A stretch of DNA of 56,657 bases from Paenibacillus phocaeensis (GCF_900021165.1 NZ_FCOQ01000005.1:1-56657), one strand, 5' to 3'; positions 33,542 through 43,707 are shown, counted from the stretch's first letter. Program-made: numbers and translations. Notes: generated by a model from the letters alone, not told the origin.

Positions 33542-34411
33542 TTAAAGCCCGGTCGCATCTGCAGCTCGGATCACGCCAAGCAGCTCCTCATGGATTTTAC
33601 CATTGCTGGCAATTAAATGGCGTACGCCGATGTGATAAGGGTTGCCTGTAGTATCGGTCACTATTCCTCCCGATTCTTTCACGATCAGCGCCCCTGCGGC
33701 AACGTCCCAAGCATTCAACCCCACCTCGTAATAGCCGCTTAGCCGCCCGGCAGCCACATAGGCCAGATGCAGGGCTGCCGACCCGGCGGCGCGCAGACTG
33801 CGCACTTCACCGGACAACGCGTTCAGTCCACGCATGTTTACCGGCAGCGCAAACTCCCGATCCGGGTTAAAACCCACCGCGATAATGCTGCCGGACAAAG
33901 ACGCATCGGCAGACACCCTCGATGGCTGACCGTGGATATAAGCGCCCTTGCCTTTCTCCGCCACAAACATTTCATCACGGATCGGGTCATAGATGACGCC
34001 GATGATCACTTCGCCTTTATAAGCCAGCGCTATCGATACGCAAAAAAACGGAAACCCGTGCACAAAATTGGTCGTTCCGTCTACAGGGTCGACGATCCAC
34101 AAATACTCCGATTCGCTGGCCTGCTTCAGCGCTGCCGCTGATGCTGCCGCTCCCGGCGCTACGCTTTCTTCCCCGAGGATATCATGGTCCGGAAAATGCG
34201 TCAGAATCAGCTTGCGGATCATCGCCTCCGCCCCTTTATCCACGTCCGTTACCAAATCCTGCGGCGATTGCTTCGTATTTAGATCCCGGTAGTCCCCAAG
34301 CCGGCTCTTAATCCATTCTCCCGCCTTCGCGGCGCAGTTAATCGCAACGGCCATCGGACTTTTGCTGCCTACCACATATGGAACTTTCGGATTGGATTCC
34401 AATCGATTCAC
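33542..34411 (-). CDS. Inositol monophosphatase family protein
   Basis: A 289-residue (or shorter) magnesium-dependent phosphatase of the IMPase/SuhB family, probably acting on inositol or related sugar phosphates. The metal-binding motifs are intact: GEES, DPVDGTTNFVHGFP and, near the end, WDVAAGALIVKESGG. The start is uncertain. GTG at 34411 has only a weak site; an internal ATG (MAVAINCAAKAGEW) would give a protein closer to the usual 265-270 residues. Single gene; its neighbours give no pathway hint. Confidence 0.88.
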   Translation of the reverse strand: MNRLESNPKVPYVVGSKSPMAVAINCAAKAGEWIKSRLGDYRDLNTKQSPQDLVTDVDKGAEAMIRKLILTHFPDHDILGEESVAPGAAASAAALKQASESEYLWIVDPVDGTTNFVHGFPFFCVSIALAYKGEVIIGVIYDPIRDEMFVAEKGKGAYIHGQPSRVSADASLSGSIIAVGFNPDREFALPVNMRGLNALSGEVRSLRAAGSAALHLAYVAAGRLSGYYEVGLNAWDVAAGALIVKESGGIVTDTTGNPYHIGVRHLIASNGKIHEELLGVIRAADATGL

Positions 34412-34548
34412 TCTACTTTCATCTTAAACTAATAATCTACTCACTAAAAACTATACGTCCGTGATATCGCAAAGTTGCGTCCTTTCGCCTGCTTGCCATG
34501 GAATACAAGCGAAAGCCGCGTTACTTTATATGCAAAAAGTCCGTGTCC

Positions 34549-34570
34549 AAAAGCGGGGCTTGGCCCCGCC
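34549..34570 (-). terminator. Terminator of fabI
   Basis: On the minus strand GCGGGGC pairs with GCCCCGC around a short loop and four T follow, 43 bases after the fabI stop. The stem is strong but the T tail short. Confidence 0.5.
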
Positions 34571-34612
34571 GGAAACGAACTTTCTGCTGACTGACCGCTT
34601 GCGGTCTCCTCG

Positions 34613-35383
34613 TTATGCACCTACGATATTGTACCCGCCGTCTACGAAAATAACCTCACCGGTAATCCCGCGCGACAGGTGGCTGATCAGGAACATCGCG
34701 GTGTCGCCGACTTCCGCGGTTTCTGTCGTTCTGCGCAGCGGAGCTTTCTCTTCGACCTGCTTGAGGATCGAGTTAAAATCGCTGATGCCCTTGGCAGCCA
34801 GCGTACGGATCGGGCCGGCCGATACCGCGTTGACGCGAATGTTCTTCGGTCCAAGGTCGTTCGCCAGATAGCGAACCGAAGCTTCCAGTCCGGCTTTGGC
34901 CACGCCCATCACATTGTAGTTGCGCATCACACGCTCCGATCCCATGTACGTCATTGTCATGATGCTGCCGCCTTCCGTCATGAGCGGGGCAAGACGCTTG
35001 GACACGGCAACCAGCGAATAGACGCTGATGTCGTTAGCCAACGCGAAGCCTTCGCGGGACGTATCCACGAATTCACCAGCCAAGTCCTCGCCTTTCGCGA
35101 ACGCGATGCTGTGCACGAGACCATGCAGCACGCCAAACTCACCGCGCAGCGTATCGGCCAGCTTGTCGATCTCCTCATCCACCGCCACGTTGCACGGCAG
35201 GATCAGCGAACCCGGGATCGTTTCGGCCAGCTTGCGTACCCGGCCTTCCACGCGTTCGCTCTCATATGTAAACGCCAAACGGGCGCCTTGCTCCGCCAAG
35301 CTCTGCGCGATCGCCCACGCGATGCTGCGCTCATTGGCGACCCCCATTACGATCACATTTTTCCCCGCTAACAAATCACCCAT
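34613..35383 (-). CDS. fabI: Enoyl-[acyl-carrier-protein] reductase (NADH), FabI type
   Basis: A 256-residue short-chain dehydrogenase-like enzyme that catalyses the last reduction of each fatty-acid elongation cycle. The nucleotide-binding start GKNVIVMGVANERSIAWAIA and catalytic residues Tyr146, Tyr156 and Lys163 (MTYMGSE, YNVMGVAK) are present, numbered as in E. coli FabI. GAGGAGG lies 6-7 bases before the ATG. It is monocistronic. No FapR-like box was recognised in its 120-base upstream gap. It is the likely target of triclosan-type inhibitors. Confidence 0.97.
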   Translation of the reverse strand: MGDLLAGKNVIVMGVANERSIAWAIAQSLAEQGARLAFTYESERVEGRVRKLAETIPGSLILPCNVAVDEEIDKLADTLRGEFGVLHGLVHSIAFAKGEDLAGEFVDTSREGFALANDISVYSLVAVSKRLAPLMTEGGSIMTMTYMGSERVMRNYNVMGVAKAGLEASVRYLANDLGPKNIRVNAVSAGPIRTLAAKGISDFNSILKQVEEKAPLRRTTETAEVGDTAMFLISHLSRGITGEVIFVDGGYNIVGA

Positions 35384-35504
35384 GAAAATCCTCCTCTAAA
35401 ATACACCGTCATTTTGTACAACTTACCTTATTTCCCTGCATTTTTCAAGAGAGACGGAGCCAAGCGACAGCTTGTCCTCAACCTAAGGCCTGATGCGCGC
35501 ACAA

Positions 35505-35834
35505 TCATTTTCTAGCAGGATCGCCAAAGAACATTTCGTGCGCCAGTGCGGTCTGTACGGCAGACTCCTCATCCGTCAGCGGACGGATCAGCTCCAGTTC
35601 AACCGAGGTGACTTCCTCTCCATTGAAGTTGATTTCGGCAACGCAGGCGGTGATCTTCACGATCGCTACCGCCTGGTTATCGGGCGAATAAGCAATGACC
35701 TTCTGTCCAGTAGGAAATACGCGCAGCCCTTCTTTGAGCATTTTGCCGCGGCCGTATTCCATCAGTTCATAAAGCTCCTGCTCTTTCTTGAATTTACAGA
35801 CCGAGTTGAATTCCGTTTGAAATCCCACCGTCAT
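35505..35834 (-). CDS. Conserved small protein, possibly DUF2584
   Basis: A 109-residue soluble protein with the sequence start TVGFQTEFNSVCKFKKE and a later VFPTGQKVIAYSPDNQAVAIVKI strand-rich stretch, ending in TDEESAVQTALAHEMFFGDPARK. It resembles the small Bacillales proteins grouped as DUF2584, but I cannot confirm this. AAAGGA lies close to the ATG (four bases); a GTG six bases downstream has better spacing. It lies between fabI and ddl on the same strand, 47 bases after the ddl stop. Function unknown. Confidence 0.65.
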   Translation of the reverse strand: MTVGFQTEFNSVCKFKKEQELYELMEYGRGKMLKEGLRVFPTGQKVIAYSPDNQAVAIVKITACVAEINFNGEEVTSVELELIRPLTDEESAVQTALAHEMFFGDPARK

Positions 35835-35881
35835 CCCTTCCTTTCCCTTACCGGTCGTTCGGGCGGCGATGTCCGCCGCCG

Positions 35882-36976
35882 TTACACGCCGCTTTCGAAT
35901 TCGAGAGCTTGCCGGGCTGCGTAGCGCTCCAGAGCCAGCTCGATCAAGCGATCGAGCAGCACCTCATAAGCCACCCCGGTTTCCCGCCACAGCAGCGGGT
36001 ACATGCTGAAGGGCGTGAAGCCCGGCATCGTATTCACTTCGTTGATCCAGATCTTGAGATCCGACTTCCGCACAAAAAAATCGGCTCGGCACAATCCGCT
36101 GCCGGCGATCGCTTTAAACGCCTTAACCGCCAGCTCGCGGATCTGCTCAGCCATCTCGGTATCGACTGGGGCGGGAATCAGCATCTGCGATTTGCCGTCC
36201 AAGTATTTGGCCTGGTAATCGTAGTATTCTCCGGAGGAGACGATTTCGCCCGGCACGGAAGCCAGCGGTTCGTCGTTGCCGAGCACTCCGACCTCCACCT
36301 CACGGGCGTCGACGAACTCCTCAACGATCACCTTCATGTCGTAGCGGAAGGCCAGCGCCACCGAAGCCAACAGCTCCTCACGATTTCTTGCTTTGGAGAT
36401 GCCAACGCTGGAGCCCAGGTTCGCCGGCTTGACGAAGCACGGGTAGCCGAGCTTCTCTTCGACGCCCTGAACCAGCGTATGGCTGGCACGCTCCCACTCG
36501 GATGCGGTGAAGTAGCAGTAGGCGCATTGCTCAAGTCCCGCCTCGGCAAACAGCTTCTTCATGATAACCTTATCCATGCCGGCTGCGGAAGCCAGCACTC
36601 CGGCACCGACGTAGGGCAAGTCGGCCATCTCGAACAACCCCTGAATCGTGCCGTCTTCACCATTCGTGCCGTGCAGCAGAGGGAACACCACATCAATTTC
36701 GGATTGACCCGCCGAAAGCTTGCTGAACAAAAGTTCCATCGCGGCAGATGTACCGCCCGCGCTTTGCGCAAGCTTCAGCTCCTCCAGCGCCGCAAACGGC
36801 GCGTTCAGCTTATCGCCAACCTTCCATTTGCCCTGCTTGTCGATATAAAAAGGAAGCAGTTCGTATTTGTCATAGTTAAACGCCTTAGATACGGCAAAAG
36901 CCGTCTGCAGCGAAACTTCATGCTCTCCCGACTTGCCCCCGTAGATGAGAGCTACGGTGATTCTGTCCTGTCCCAT
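35882..36976 (-). CDS. ddl: D-alanine--D-alanine ligase
   Basis: A 364-residue ATP-grasp ligase that makes D-Ala-D-Ala for peptidoglycan precursors. GGKSGEHEVSLQTA opens the protein, followed by FPLLHGTNGEDGTIQG, the ATP-grasp lysine region FVKPANLGSSVGISK and the metal-binding NEVNTMPGFT. The omega-loop reads YYDYQAKY, whose Tyr is typical of D-Ala-D-Ala rather than D-Ala-D-lactate ligases. The start MGQDRI is chosen because GAGG lies seven bases upstream; a longer ATG start at 36997 would include that site. It closely follows an amidase-like gene. Confidence 0.96.
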   Translation of the reverse strand: MGQDRITVALIYGGKSGEHEVSLQTAFAVSKAFNYDKYELLPFYIDKQGKWKVGDKLNAPFAALEELKLAQSAGGTSAAMELLFSKLSAGQSEIDVVFPLLHGTNGEDGTIQGLFEMADLPYVGAGVLASAAGMDKVIMKKLFAEAGLEQCAYCYFTASEWERASHTLVQGVEEKLGYPCFVKPANLGSSVGISKARNREELLASVALAFRYDMKVIVEEFVDAREVEVGVLGNDEPLASVPGEIVSSGEYYDYQAKYLDGKSQMLIPAPVDTEMAEQIRELAVKAFKAIAGSGLCRADFFVRKSDLKIWINEVNTMPGFTPFSMYPLLWRETGVAYEVLLDRLIELALERYAARQALEFESGV

Positions 36977-36997
36977 TGTTAACCTCTTTTCCTTCAT

Positions 36998-38002
36998 CTA
37001 GAACCGGTCCGCGATATGAAAAAAACGATACACCGTATTGTCGGTCCAGGCGTAGGAATCCCGGTAGTCCCAATAGCGGTGCTTGCTTGGCGTCGTATGC
37101 GCGTTAACCAGCGGCATGCCGCCGGCATCAAACGCGGTCACGATGGTGCTGTGCTGAAACGTACCGTTCCCGTCCCAATCGTAGGCGATGACATCGCCGA
37201 GTTGAAGCTGTTCCGGACGCTCGAGCAATTCGGCGCGAAGTCCGGTTCGGCTCTGGCCGAGGTGACGCTCCAGCGCATTGGCCACCGACCAGCTGTAGCT
37301 CCACAACTCCCGGCCGCCGACATAACCTTTGTACCACCAGCCCGATTCTCTTTTTCCAGTATAGTTTATCGGGGCTCCGCCTGCAAAGAGGCACTGGGAG
37401 ATATAGTTCGTGCAGTCGACCTCGAAAGCGGAGAATTCCGGATTAAAGCCATCCCACCAACGGTCGGCATAAATCACCGCATCCTCTCGACGGTAAGCGA
37501 TGCTGCGGGCACCGCCCTCCCCAAGGAGCTCGCGGTTCAGAAAAGGCCGCGGCAAAGCGCTCATGCGGCCCATCTCTTCCCTCTCCTCCTCAACGGGAAG
37601 TACCATCGCCGGATGCCGCTCTGGAATCGGCTGCTCTACCTTGATGACGATCCAGCCCGAGCCGTCACGCGCCAAAGTGAGACGCTGCTTCTCGATCCGC
37701 TCCTCCTGGTGGCGGGCGCCTCCTTTTTCGTAATAAATTTTCCGCGACAGCTGCAAATCGACCTCGATCTCGCCTTCCCGGTTTTCAATCTCACGTACCA
37801 GCTTAGCCCGGGTCTCGCAGCGAAGCGGCGCAGCCCCCCGGTGGCGATACCAGCTCTCCAGTCTGCGCTTCCGTTCGCCCCGCCGCAGCAAATAATCCAC
37901 ATCGGTTACGACCGTGCCTCCGCTAGGCGTGCGATAGTCCACTTCGTCCTGGTTCTGTTCGTTCACGTAAACCGATAATGTCTTCTTCCATTCATCCGTC
38001 AT
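36998..38002 (-). CDS. Putative amidase-domain (Amidase_6) protein
   Basis: A 334-residue protein without a signal peptide. The N-terminal two thirds is charged and of unknown fold. The C-terminal domain (about 175-330) matches the Amidase_6/CHAP-like fold: nucleophile Cys in FEVDCTNYISQCLFAGG, His in FQHSTIVTAFD and a late NAHTTPSKHRYWDY segment. Similar proteins in Bacillus (YhbB type) are cell-wall or peptide amidases with uncertain targets. GGAGG lies about nine bases before the ATG. The gene ends about 20 bases before the ddl start, so the two are probably co-transcribed. Confidence 0.8.
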   Translation of the reverse strand: MTDEWKKTLSVYVNEQNQDEVDYRTPSGGTVVTDVDYLLRRGERKRRLESWYRHRGAAPLRCETRAKLVREIENREGEIEVDLQLSRKIYYEKGGARHQEERIEKQRLTLARDGSGWIVIKVEQPIPERHPAMVLPVEEEREEMGRMSALPRPFLNRELLGEGGARSIAYRREDAVIYADRWWDGFNPEFSAFEVDCTNYISQCLFAGGAPINYTGKRESGWWYKGYVGGRELWSYSWSVANALERHLGQSRTGLRAELLERPEQLQLGDVIAYDWDGNGTFQHSTIVTAFDAGGMPLVNAHTTPSKHRYWDYRDSYAWTDNTVYRFFHIADRF

Positions 38003-38146
38003 ACATCCACGCCTCCTTTTCGCTATTAGCCATTATATGAGCACCCCGGAGGGAGTATGTTTTGCACCTGTCCCGCATCGGCTTGAAAGCCTGTACATCC
38101 GCGCCGGAACAGCCTCGACAAGCTAAGATTTGGGTGCAAAAAGTTC

Positions 38147-38175
38147 TTTACTCGCCACGTGAGGGAAGGTATACT
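38147..38175 (+). promoter_or_regulatory. acnA promoter
   Basis: -35 TTTACT (38147-38152), a 17-base spacer and -10 TATACT (38170-38175), 60 bases before the start codon. No CcpC-like ATAA-N7-TTAT dyad was recognised nearby. Confidence 0.7.
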
Positions 38176-38235
38176 TAAATCAAAGAAATTTGAAATTATG
38201 TTTCATCAGGTGAAACCAATCAAGGAGGTACATTC

Positions 38236-40953
38236 ATGTCAGCGAACGATTTTTTCTCCTCTGCCCGTACGCTGGAGGTCGGCGGCAAGAGCTACCGCTA
38301 CTATGACCTGCAGGCACTCGAACAGCAAGGGCTCGGCAGCATCTCCAAACTGCCCTTCTCCATTAAAGTGCTGCTTGAAGCCGCTGTCCGTCAATACGAC
38401 GGCAGAGCCATCACTCAGGAGCATGTGAAGCAAATCGCCGGTTGGAGCGAGGGCCGCGATGAGAACAAAGAGATTCCGTTTATCCCCGCTCGCATCGTAT
38501 TACAGGATTTCACCGGCGTGCCGGTCGTCGTCGACCTTGCCGCCATGCGCGATACCGTGAAGAAAGCCGGCGGCGATCCGAAACAGATCAACCCTCTCGT
38601 GCCGGTTGATCTCGTGATCGACCACTCCGTCATGGTTGACGCGTTTGGTTCCCCGGACGCGCTGGAGTACAACATGAAGGTCGAGTTCGAGCGCAACGAG
38701 GAACGCTATCGCTTCCTGCGCTGGGCGCAAACCGCCTTCAATAACTTCCGTGCTGTGCCCCCGGCTACAGGGATCGTTCACCAGGTCAACCTGGAGTACC
38801 TGGCTTCCGTAGCCGCAACGAAGACCGTAAACGGCGAAACGGTGGTTTACCCGGATTCCCTCGTGGGCACCGACTCCCATACGACGATGATCAACGGCCT
38901 TGGCGTCGTGGGTTGGGGCGTCGGCGGGATCGAAGCCGAAGCCGGCATGCTGGGGCAGCCGCTTTATTTTGTCGCGCCGGAAGTTATCGGGTTTAAGTTG
39001 ACCGGCAGTCTGGCCGAAGGCGCTACGGCAACCGACCTGGCTTTGACCGTAACGCAAATACTGCGTAAGAAAGGCGTTGTCGGCAAATTCGTGGAATTCT
39101 ACGGCCCGGGTCTGGCCAACATCAGCCTGGCCGATCGCGCGACCGTGGCGAACATGGCCCCGGAATACGGCGCAACGATCGGTTACTTCCCGGTGGATAC
39201 CGAAACGCTCGCTTACCTGCGCAGCACGGGACGCTCCGAAGAGCAGATCGCTCTGGTTGAAGCGTATTACAAGGCGCAAGGCATGTTCCGTACGAACGAT
39301 ACGCCGGATCCGGAATTCTCCGATCTGATCGAGCTGGATCTTAGCTCCGTTGTGCCAAGCTTGGCTGGACCGAAACGGCCGCAGGACCGCATCGAACTCA
39401 CCGCGATGAAGGAAAGCTTCAACACGATCATCCGCACGCCGGTTGAGAAAGGCGGCTACGGCCTCAGCGAAGAGAAGATCGAACAATCCGTACCGGTAAA
39501 GCATCCGGACGGCTCGACCAGCGAACTTAAAGCCGGGGCGGTTGTGATCGCGGCGATTACGAGCTGCACGAACACATCCAACCCCAGCGTTATGGTTGGC
39601 GCGGGCCTTCTGGCGAAGAAAGCCGTGGAACGCGGCCTGACCAAGCCGGGTTACGTGAAGAGCAGCTTGACGCCAGGCTCCCTCGTGGTCACCGAGTACC
39701 TGCAAAAGGCTGGCCTGATCGAGCCGCTGGAAGCGCTCGGCTTCCACGTTGCCGGTTACGGCTGCGCAACTTGTATCGGGAACTCCGGTCCATTGCCGGA
39801 CGAAGTCAGCACGGCGATCGCCGATAACGATCTGACCGTTGCAGCGGTGCTCTCGGGCAACCGGAACTTTGAAGGCCGCGTCCATGCGCAAGTGAAAGCC
39901 AACTACCTGGCTTCCCCGCCGCTTGTCGTCGCTTACGCACTGGCCGGCACGGTCAATATCGACCTGCAGAACGATCCGATCGGCTATGATCGCGATAATC
40001 AGCCGGTATACCTGAAGGACATCTGGCCATCTTCGGCGGAAATCAAGGAAGCGATCGGCCAATCGGTGAGCCCGGAGATGTTCCGCAGCAAATACGAGCA
40101 CGTCTTCACGCAGAACGAACGCTGGAACTCGATTCCCGTTCCGCAAGGCGAGCTGTACGAATGGGATGCGAAGTCGACTTACATCCAGAACCCGCCGTTC
40201 TTCGAGAAGATTGGCGAAGGGTTGTCCGACATCGCCGACATCCGCGGCGCTCGCGTACTGGCCTTGCTTGGCGATTCGGTCACGACGGACCACATCTCCC
40301 CGGCAGGCAACATCTCGCCGAGCAGCCCGGCTGGCAAATACCTGACCGAGCATGGCGTCGAACGCAAGGACTTCAACTCCTACGGTTCCCGCCGCGGCAA
40401 CCACGAGGTGATGATGCGCGGGACGTTCGCGAACATCCGCATCCGCAATCAGGTAGCCCCGGGCACAGAAGGCGGCGTGACCAAATACCTGCCGACGGAT
40501 GAAGTCGTGTCCATCTACGACGCTTCGATGAAATATCAAGCGGAAGGTCAGAACCTCGTCGTCATCGCCGGCAAGGAATACGGCACCGGCAGCTCCCGCG
40601 ACTGGGCGGCGAAAGGCACGTATCTGCTCGGCGTCAAAGCGGTGATCGCCGAGAGCTTCGAACGGATCCACCGCAGCAACCTGGTTGGCATGGGCGTCCT
40701 CCCACTGCAGTTCCAGGACGGTGTCAGCTGGAATACGCTGGCCATCGACGGCACAGAAACGTTTGATATCGAAGGCTTGAGCAATGACGTGAAGCCGGGG
40801 CAAGAATTGACGGTAACGGCAACCCGTGCGGACGGGACTACGTTCCAGTTCCCGGTCATCGCCCGTCTCGACAGCATGGTCGACGTCGATTACTATCACA
40901 ACGGCGGAATCCTGCAAACCGTATTGCGTCAAATGATCGCATCCAACGCCTAA
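38236..40953 (+). CDS. acnA: Aconitate hydratase
   Basis: A 905-residue iron-sulfur enzyme that isomerises citrate to isocitrate in the TCA cycle. It is of the AcnA/IRP type: domains 1-3 carry the cluster cysteines in [11 protein letters not shown] and [13 protein letters not shown], and the C-terminal swivel domain has [13 protein letters not shown] and the substrate-binding [13 protein letters not shown]. Full length for the family. GGAGG lies seven bases before the ATG. B. subtilis aconitase (CitB) also binds RNA when its cluster is lost; that is family knowledge, not visible here. Its natural terminator is now formed by the left end of an insertion sequence. Confidence 0.98.
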   Translation: MSANDFFSSARTLEVGGKSYRYYDLQALEQQGLGSISKLPFSIKVLLEAAVRQYDGRAITQEHVKQIAGWSEGRDENKEIPFIPARIVLQDFTGVPVVVDLAAMRDTVKKAGGDPKQINPLVPVDLVIDHSVMVDAFGSPDALEYNMKVEFERNEERYRFLRWAQTAFNNFRAVPPATGIVHQVNLEYLASVAATKTVNGETVVYPDSLVGTDSHTTMINGLGVVGWGVGGIEAEAGMLGQPLYFVAPEVIGFKLTGSLAEGATATDLALTVTQILRKKGVVGKFVEFYGPGLANISLADRATVANMAPEYGATIGYFPVDTETLAYLRSTGRSEEQIALVEAYYKAQGMFRTNDTPDPEFSDLIELDLSSVVPSLAGPKRPQDRIELTAMKESFNTIIRTPVEKGGYGLSEEKIEQSVPVKHPDGSTSELKAGAVVIAAITSCTNTSNPSVMVGAGLLAKKAVERGLTKPGYVKSSLTPGSLVVTEYLQKAGLIEPLEALGFHVAGYGCATCIGNSGPLPDEVSTAIADNDLTVAAVLSGNRNFEGRVHAQVKANYLASPPLVVAYALAGTVNIDLQNDPIGYDRDNQPVYLKDIWPSSAEIKEAIGQSVSPEMFRSKYEHVFTQNERWNSIPVPQGELYEWDAKSTYIQNPPFFEKIGEGLSDIADIRGARVLALLGDSVTTDHISPAGNISPSSPAGKYLTEHGVERKDFNSYGSRRGNHEVMMRGTFANIRIRNQVAPGTEGGVTKYLPTDEVVSIYDASMKYQAEGQNLVVIAGKEYGTGSSRDWAAKGTYLLGVKAVIAESFERIHRSNLVGMGVLPLQFQDGVSWNTLAIDGTETFDIEGLSNDVKPGQELTVTATRADGTTFQFPVIARLDSMVDVDYYHNGGILQTVLRQMIASNA

Positions 40954-40975
40954 ACCCAAGATTCTATTTGAAAAA

Positions 40976-41024
40976 GAGGGTGTCCCAAAAGTCATCATAG
41001 ATGACTAGGGGCGACCCTCTTTTT
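40976..41024 (+). terminator. Terminator-like hairpin at the IS left end
   Basis: GAGGGTGTCCC pairs with GGGGCGACCCTC around an inner AGTCATC/GATGACT stem, followed by five T. It probably terminates acnA transcripts and stops read-through into the transposase gene. Confidence 0.8.
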
Positions 41025-41104
41025 CATTTCGTCAAACAAAAAGAAACCACTCTTTGGTAAAATGGAGGTACCACCCAACCATAAACCAAAAGGAGACGGT
41101 TTCT

Positions 41105-42672
41105 TTGTACATTCAATATACCATGGATCAACTCTGCTTACCAATGGATTTAGAAGAAGATATCCCCGCCAATCACCTCGTTCGTGTGGTCAACGCCGCC
41201 GTTAATCGTCTCGACGAAGCCATCTTCGACGCAGCTTACCCTGGAGGCGGACGAGACAGCTACCACCCTAAAATGCTCACCAAAGTCATCATTTACGCCT
41301 ACACGCAGCGTATCTACTCCTCTCGCCAGATCGCCAAAGCGATCCGTGAAAACATCATGTTCATGTGGATCGCGGCCAGGCAAAAGCCGGATTTCCGCAC
41401 CATCAACCGGTTTCGTTCAGAGCGAATGAAAAACGTACTGGAGACGGTGTTTACCGCCGTTCTTCAGTTTCTGGCCGAGGAAAACTACGTGCAGCTTGAG
41501 CATTATTTTTGGACGGCACGAAGATCGAAGCGAATGCCAACCGATATACGTTTGTATGGGGGAAGGCGGTAGTGAAGCATAAAGCCAAGCTCCAAGAAAA
41601 AGTCCAAACCTTGTTCGCCGCCATTGAGGAAGCTGAGAAACAAGAAGAACGTGCTCACGGGGGCCAGGATCTTCTTGAACTGGGCGAGTCCTCTGCCCTC
41701 ACCGGTGAAAAGCTGGAGCAAGCCGTCAAACAATTAGAGGAGCGTCTGCAGGAGAAACCAAAGGACAAGCCGCTCAAGAAGGCGATGCGCACGCTCCGCA
41801 AAGACTTGCTTCCTCGCCTTCAGAAGTATGAGACGCAGGAAGCGATTTTAGGCACGAGAAACAGCTACAGTAAAACAGACCCGGACGCCACGTTTATGCG
41901 GATGAAAGAAGACCACATGCGAAACGGCCAGCTAAAGCCAGCCTATAATGTTCAGATTGGCACTGAAAATCAATTCATTATCGGTTACAGTTTGCACCAG
42001 CGGCCAACCGATACGCGCTGCCTCATCCCGCATTTTGAGAAGATAAAATCGCAGTTCGGCAAGCTGCCAAAAAAAGTCATCGCCGATGCAGGCTATGGCG
42101 GTGAAGAAAATTACGACTACTTGGAGCGAAATGAAGTCGAAGCCATGGTGAAGTACAACACGTATCACCGCGAAAAGAGCAAGGCCTGGCAAAAAGACAT
42201 CAGCAAGATCGACAACTGGACCTATAACAGTGAACAAGATACATGGACATGTGCGGCCGGACAAACGCTCCATTTTCGAAGAGGGAGTAAGGAGAAAACG
42301 GAAAGCGGGTATGAAATCGAATACCGACATTACCGAAGCGCCGGCTGTGAGGGTTGTCCGCTAAAACCGCAGTGTACCCAAGCCCAAGGTGATCGCGAGA
42401 TCAAGGTGAGTATGAAGTATTGGCGGCTAAAGAACCAGGCCAGGCAAAAGCTCCGCAGTGAAGAAGGTCATGCCCTAGCCGTAAGGCGCATGATCGAGCC
42501 GGAGCCTGTGTTTGGCCATGTAAAGAACAACCGAGGCTTTAAAAGGTTCCTGCTTCGAGGCTTACCCAAAGTAAGTTTGGAGGTGGGGTGGCTTTCCCTT
42601 GCCCACAATCTGCTCAAGAAAGCAGCGGTGGACGCCAAAAACCAAGGAGCTAAGCGAGAACAGACCGCCTAG
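41105..42672 (+). pseudogene. IS1182-family transposase, frameshifted
   Basis: The N-terminal part (from TTG 41105, with AAGGAG eight bases upstream) encodes the DUF772-type domain to about residue 136 (EENYVQLEHYF). The frame then breaks at a run of five T (41507-41511) and continues in another frame as DGTKIEANANRYTFVWGK, the transposase core. One extra T would restore LDGTKIEAN and a transposase of about 520 residues. The core holds the DDE-fold motifs, including IADAGYGGEENYDYL and a CEGCPLKPQC zinc cluster, and the C-terminal EPVFGHVKNNRGFKRFLLRG. Most likely an inactivated copy. A programmed frameshift or an assembly error in the T run is possible. Confidence 0.88.
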
Positions 42673-42686
42673 CTCCTTGGTTTTTT
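42642..42686 (+). terminator. Transposase gene terminator
   Basis: CCAAGGAGCTA (42642-42652) pairs with TAGCTCCTTGG (42670-42680), followed by six T. The stem overlaps the last codons of the transposase. Confidence 0.82.
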
Positions 42687-42708
42687 ATGAATCCCATCCA
42701 ATTTGGCT

Positions 42709-42752
42709 GCTGAGGGTGTCCCAGAGTTTACTTTTGGGACACCCTCTTTTTT
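42709..42752 (+). terminator. Terminator-like hairpin at the IS right end
   Basis: GAGGGTGTCCC pairs with GGGACACCCTC around a 13-base loop and six T follow. The 3' arm is the terminal inverted repeat. Its mirror side may also stop the converging GNAT transcript. Confidence 0.75.
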
Positions 42753-43611
42753 ATGGGCTGATGTAATAACGCGATTCCGATACGAGGGCGAACCCGGCCT
42801 TCCTGTACAACTCCAATGCGCTGCGATTCTCGGCGGCTACGCTGAGCCGAATCCGTGTACGGCCTTGTGCCAGAAGGAGCCGCACCGTCCGGGCCAAGAT
42901 CTCTCGCCCGTACCCGCGTCCTTGGCAGGTCGGCAGCACGCAAAAATCATGGATCACCGCCGTCTCGCTCCCGAGAAGATTCACGCGGATCAAGCCGATC
43001 CGCTCCTCCCCATGGAAGCCAATGTAGTTGCGGCGGCTGGGCTCTCGGGTATGACCTAAATATTGGAGGGTCCATTCCTCGGTATCGCCGAACGCCTGGG
43101 ACATGCAGCGTACCATAAAGCCAAAATCCTCAAGCTCCTCCGGCCGAAGCGTCAGGTTCGAAGGTTCGGGCGCGCCCCCCTCCTGCAAAGCGGTAAGCTC
43201 CATAGCAAATTGCGAGCCATCAAACCGTGCGCCCAGGTGCTCCGCACAGCGAAGGCCAGGCGCGGAATCGGCGGGGACCTTAAATCGCCGGGCTTGGATC
43301 CCCTGCTCGCCCATTTCCCCCGCTGCGGCCTCAAGCAAACGCCGAAACACGCCCCGGCGACGCCACTCCGGATGAACCATGGCGTTAACGTTCGCCTCGC
43401 CCCCATCTGCGGTATACCAGCTTAAGAAGCCGACCAAACTCCCTTCAACCAGGCAAAGGAAGGCCTGATCTCCGCTTTCTTGTCTCAAATGGTCCAGACC
43501 AACGTTCAGCTTCGATCCGTCCGCTTGTCGGCACAACTGTTCCAGACTTCGGATGGGGTCCAGAGAAGACGATGTAAAATCCGATAATTTCTCAATGGTT
43601 AGGTAGGCCAC
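42751..43611 (-). CDS. Tandem-domain GNAT acetyltransferase
   Basis: A 286-residue protein with two GNAT folds. The first (about 50-140) has the acetyl-CoA loop VHPEWRRRGVFRRLL, the second (about 150-286) has VLPTCQGRGYGREIL. The N-terminal motif A Arg/Gly pattern is intact in the second domain and partly altered in the first, so one site may be structural. The substrate is unknown. The stop codon touches the inverted repeat of the neighbouring IS, so the insertion took place at the very end of the gene and may have replaced its terminator. Tandem GNAT proteins include mycothiol synthase and antibiotic-modifying enzymes, but nothing here favours either. Confidence 0.85.
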   Translation of the reverse strand: MAYLTIEKLSDFTSSSLDPIRSLEQLCRQADGSKLNVGLDHLRQESGDQAFLCLVEGSLVGFLSWYTADGGEANVNAMVHPEWRRRGVFRRLLEAAAGEMGEQGIQARRFKVPADSAPGLRCAEHLGARFDGSQFAMELTALQEGGAPEPSNLTLRPEELEDFGFMVRCMSQAFGDTEEWTLQYLGHTREPSRRNYIGFHGEERIGLIRVNLLGSETAVIHDFCVLPTCQGRGYGREILARTVRLLLAQGRTRIRLSVAAENRSALELYRKAGFALVSESRYYISP

Positions 43612-43678
43612 TCTATAAATTCCCCCTGTGGATAGTATACGGGCTGGGATTAAGAACCGTTTATCATTTGAGTCCGGC

Positions 43679-43707
43679 TTTACACTATATTAACCATCTG
43701 TTATATT
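43679..43707 (+). promoter_or_regulatory. Promoter of the GntR operon
   Basis: -35 TTTACA (43679-43684), a 17-base spacer and -10 TATATT (43702-43707), about 37 bases before the regulator's start codon. The -10 lies within a palindrome. Confidence 0.78.

Larger units (their letters stand above)
40971..42751 (+). mobile_element. IS1182-type insertion sequence
   Basis: About 1.78 kb bounded by a perfect 22-bp terminal inverted repeat, AAAAAGAGGGTGTCCCAAAA plus GT (40971-40992 and, inverted, 42730-42751). It contains one transposase gene broken by a frameshift. Both ends fold into hairpins followed by T runs, so the element is insulated by terminators. It sits 17 bases after acnA, and its right end reaches the stop codon of the converging GNAT gene. 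No clear target duplication could be identified because the flanks are A/T-rich runs. Confidence 0.9.

Noticed and set aside
38500..40998. An 832-codon minus-strand frame opposite acnA
   Set aside because: Long antisense frames are expected opposite GC-rich codons; its product is low-quality sequence and aconitase is certain on the other strand.
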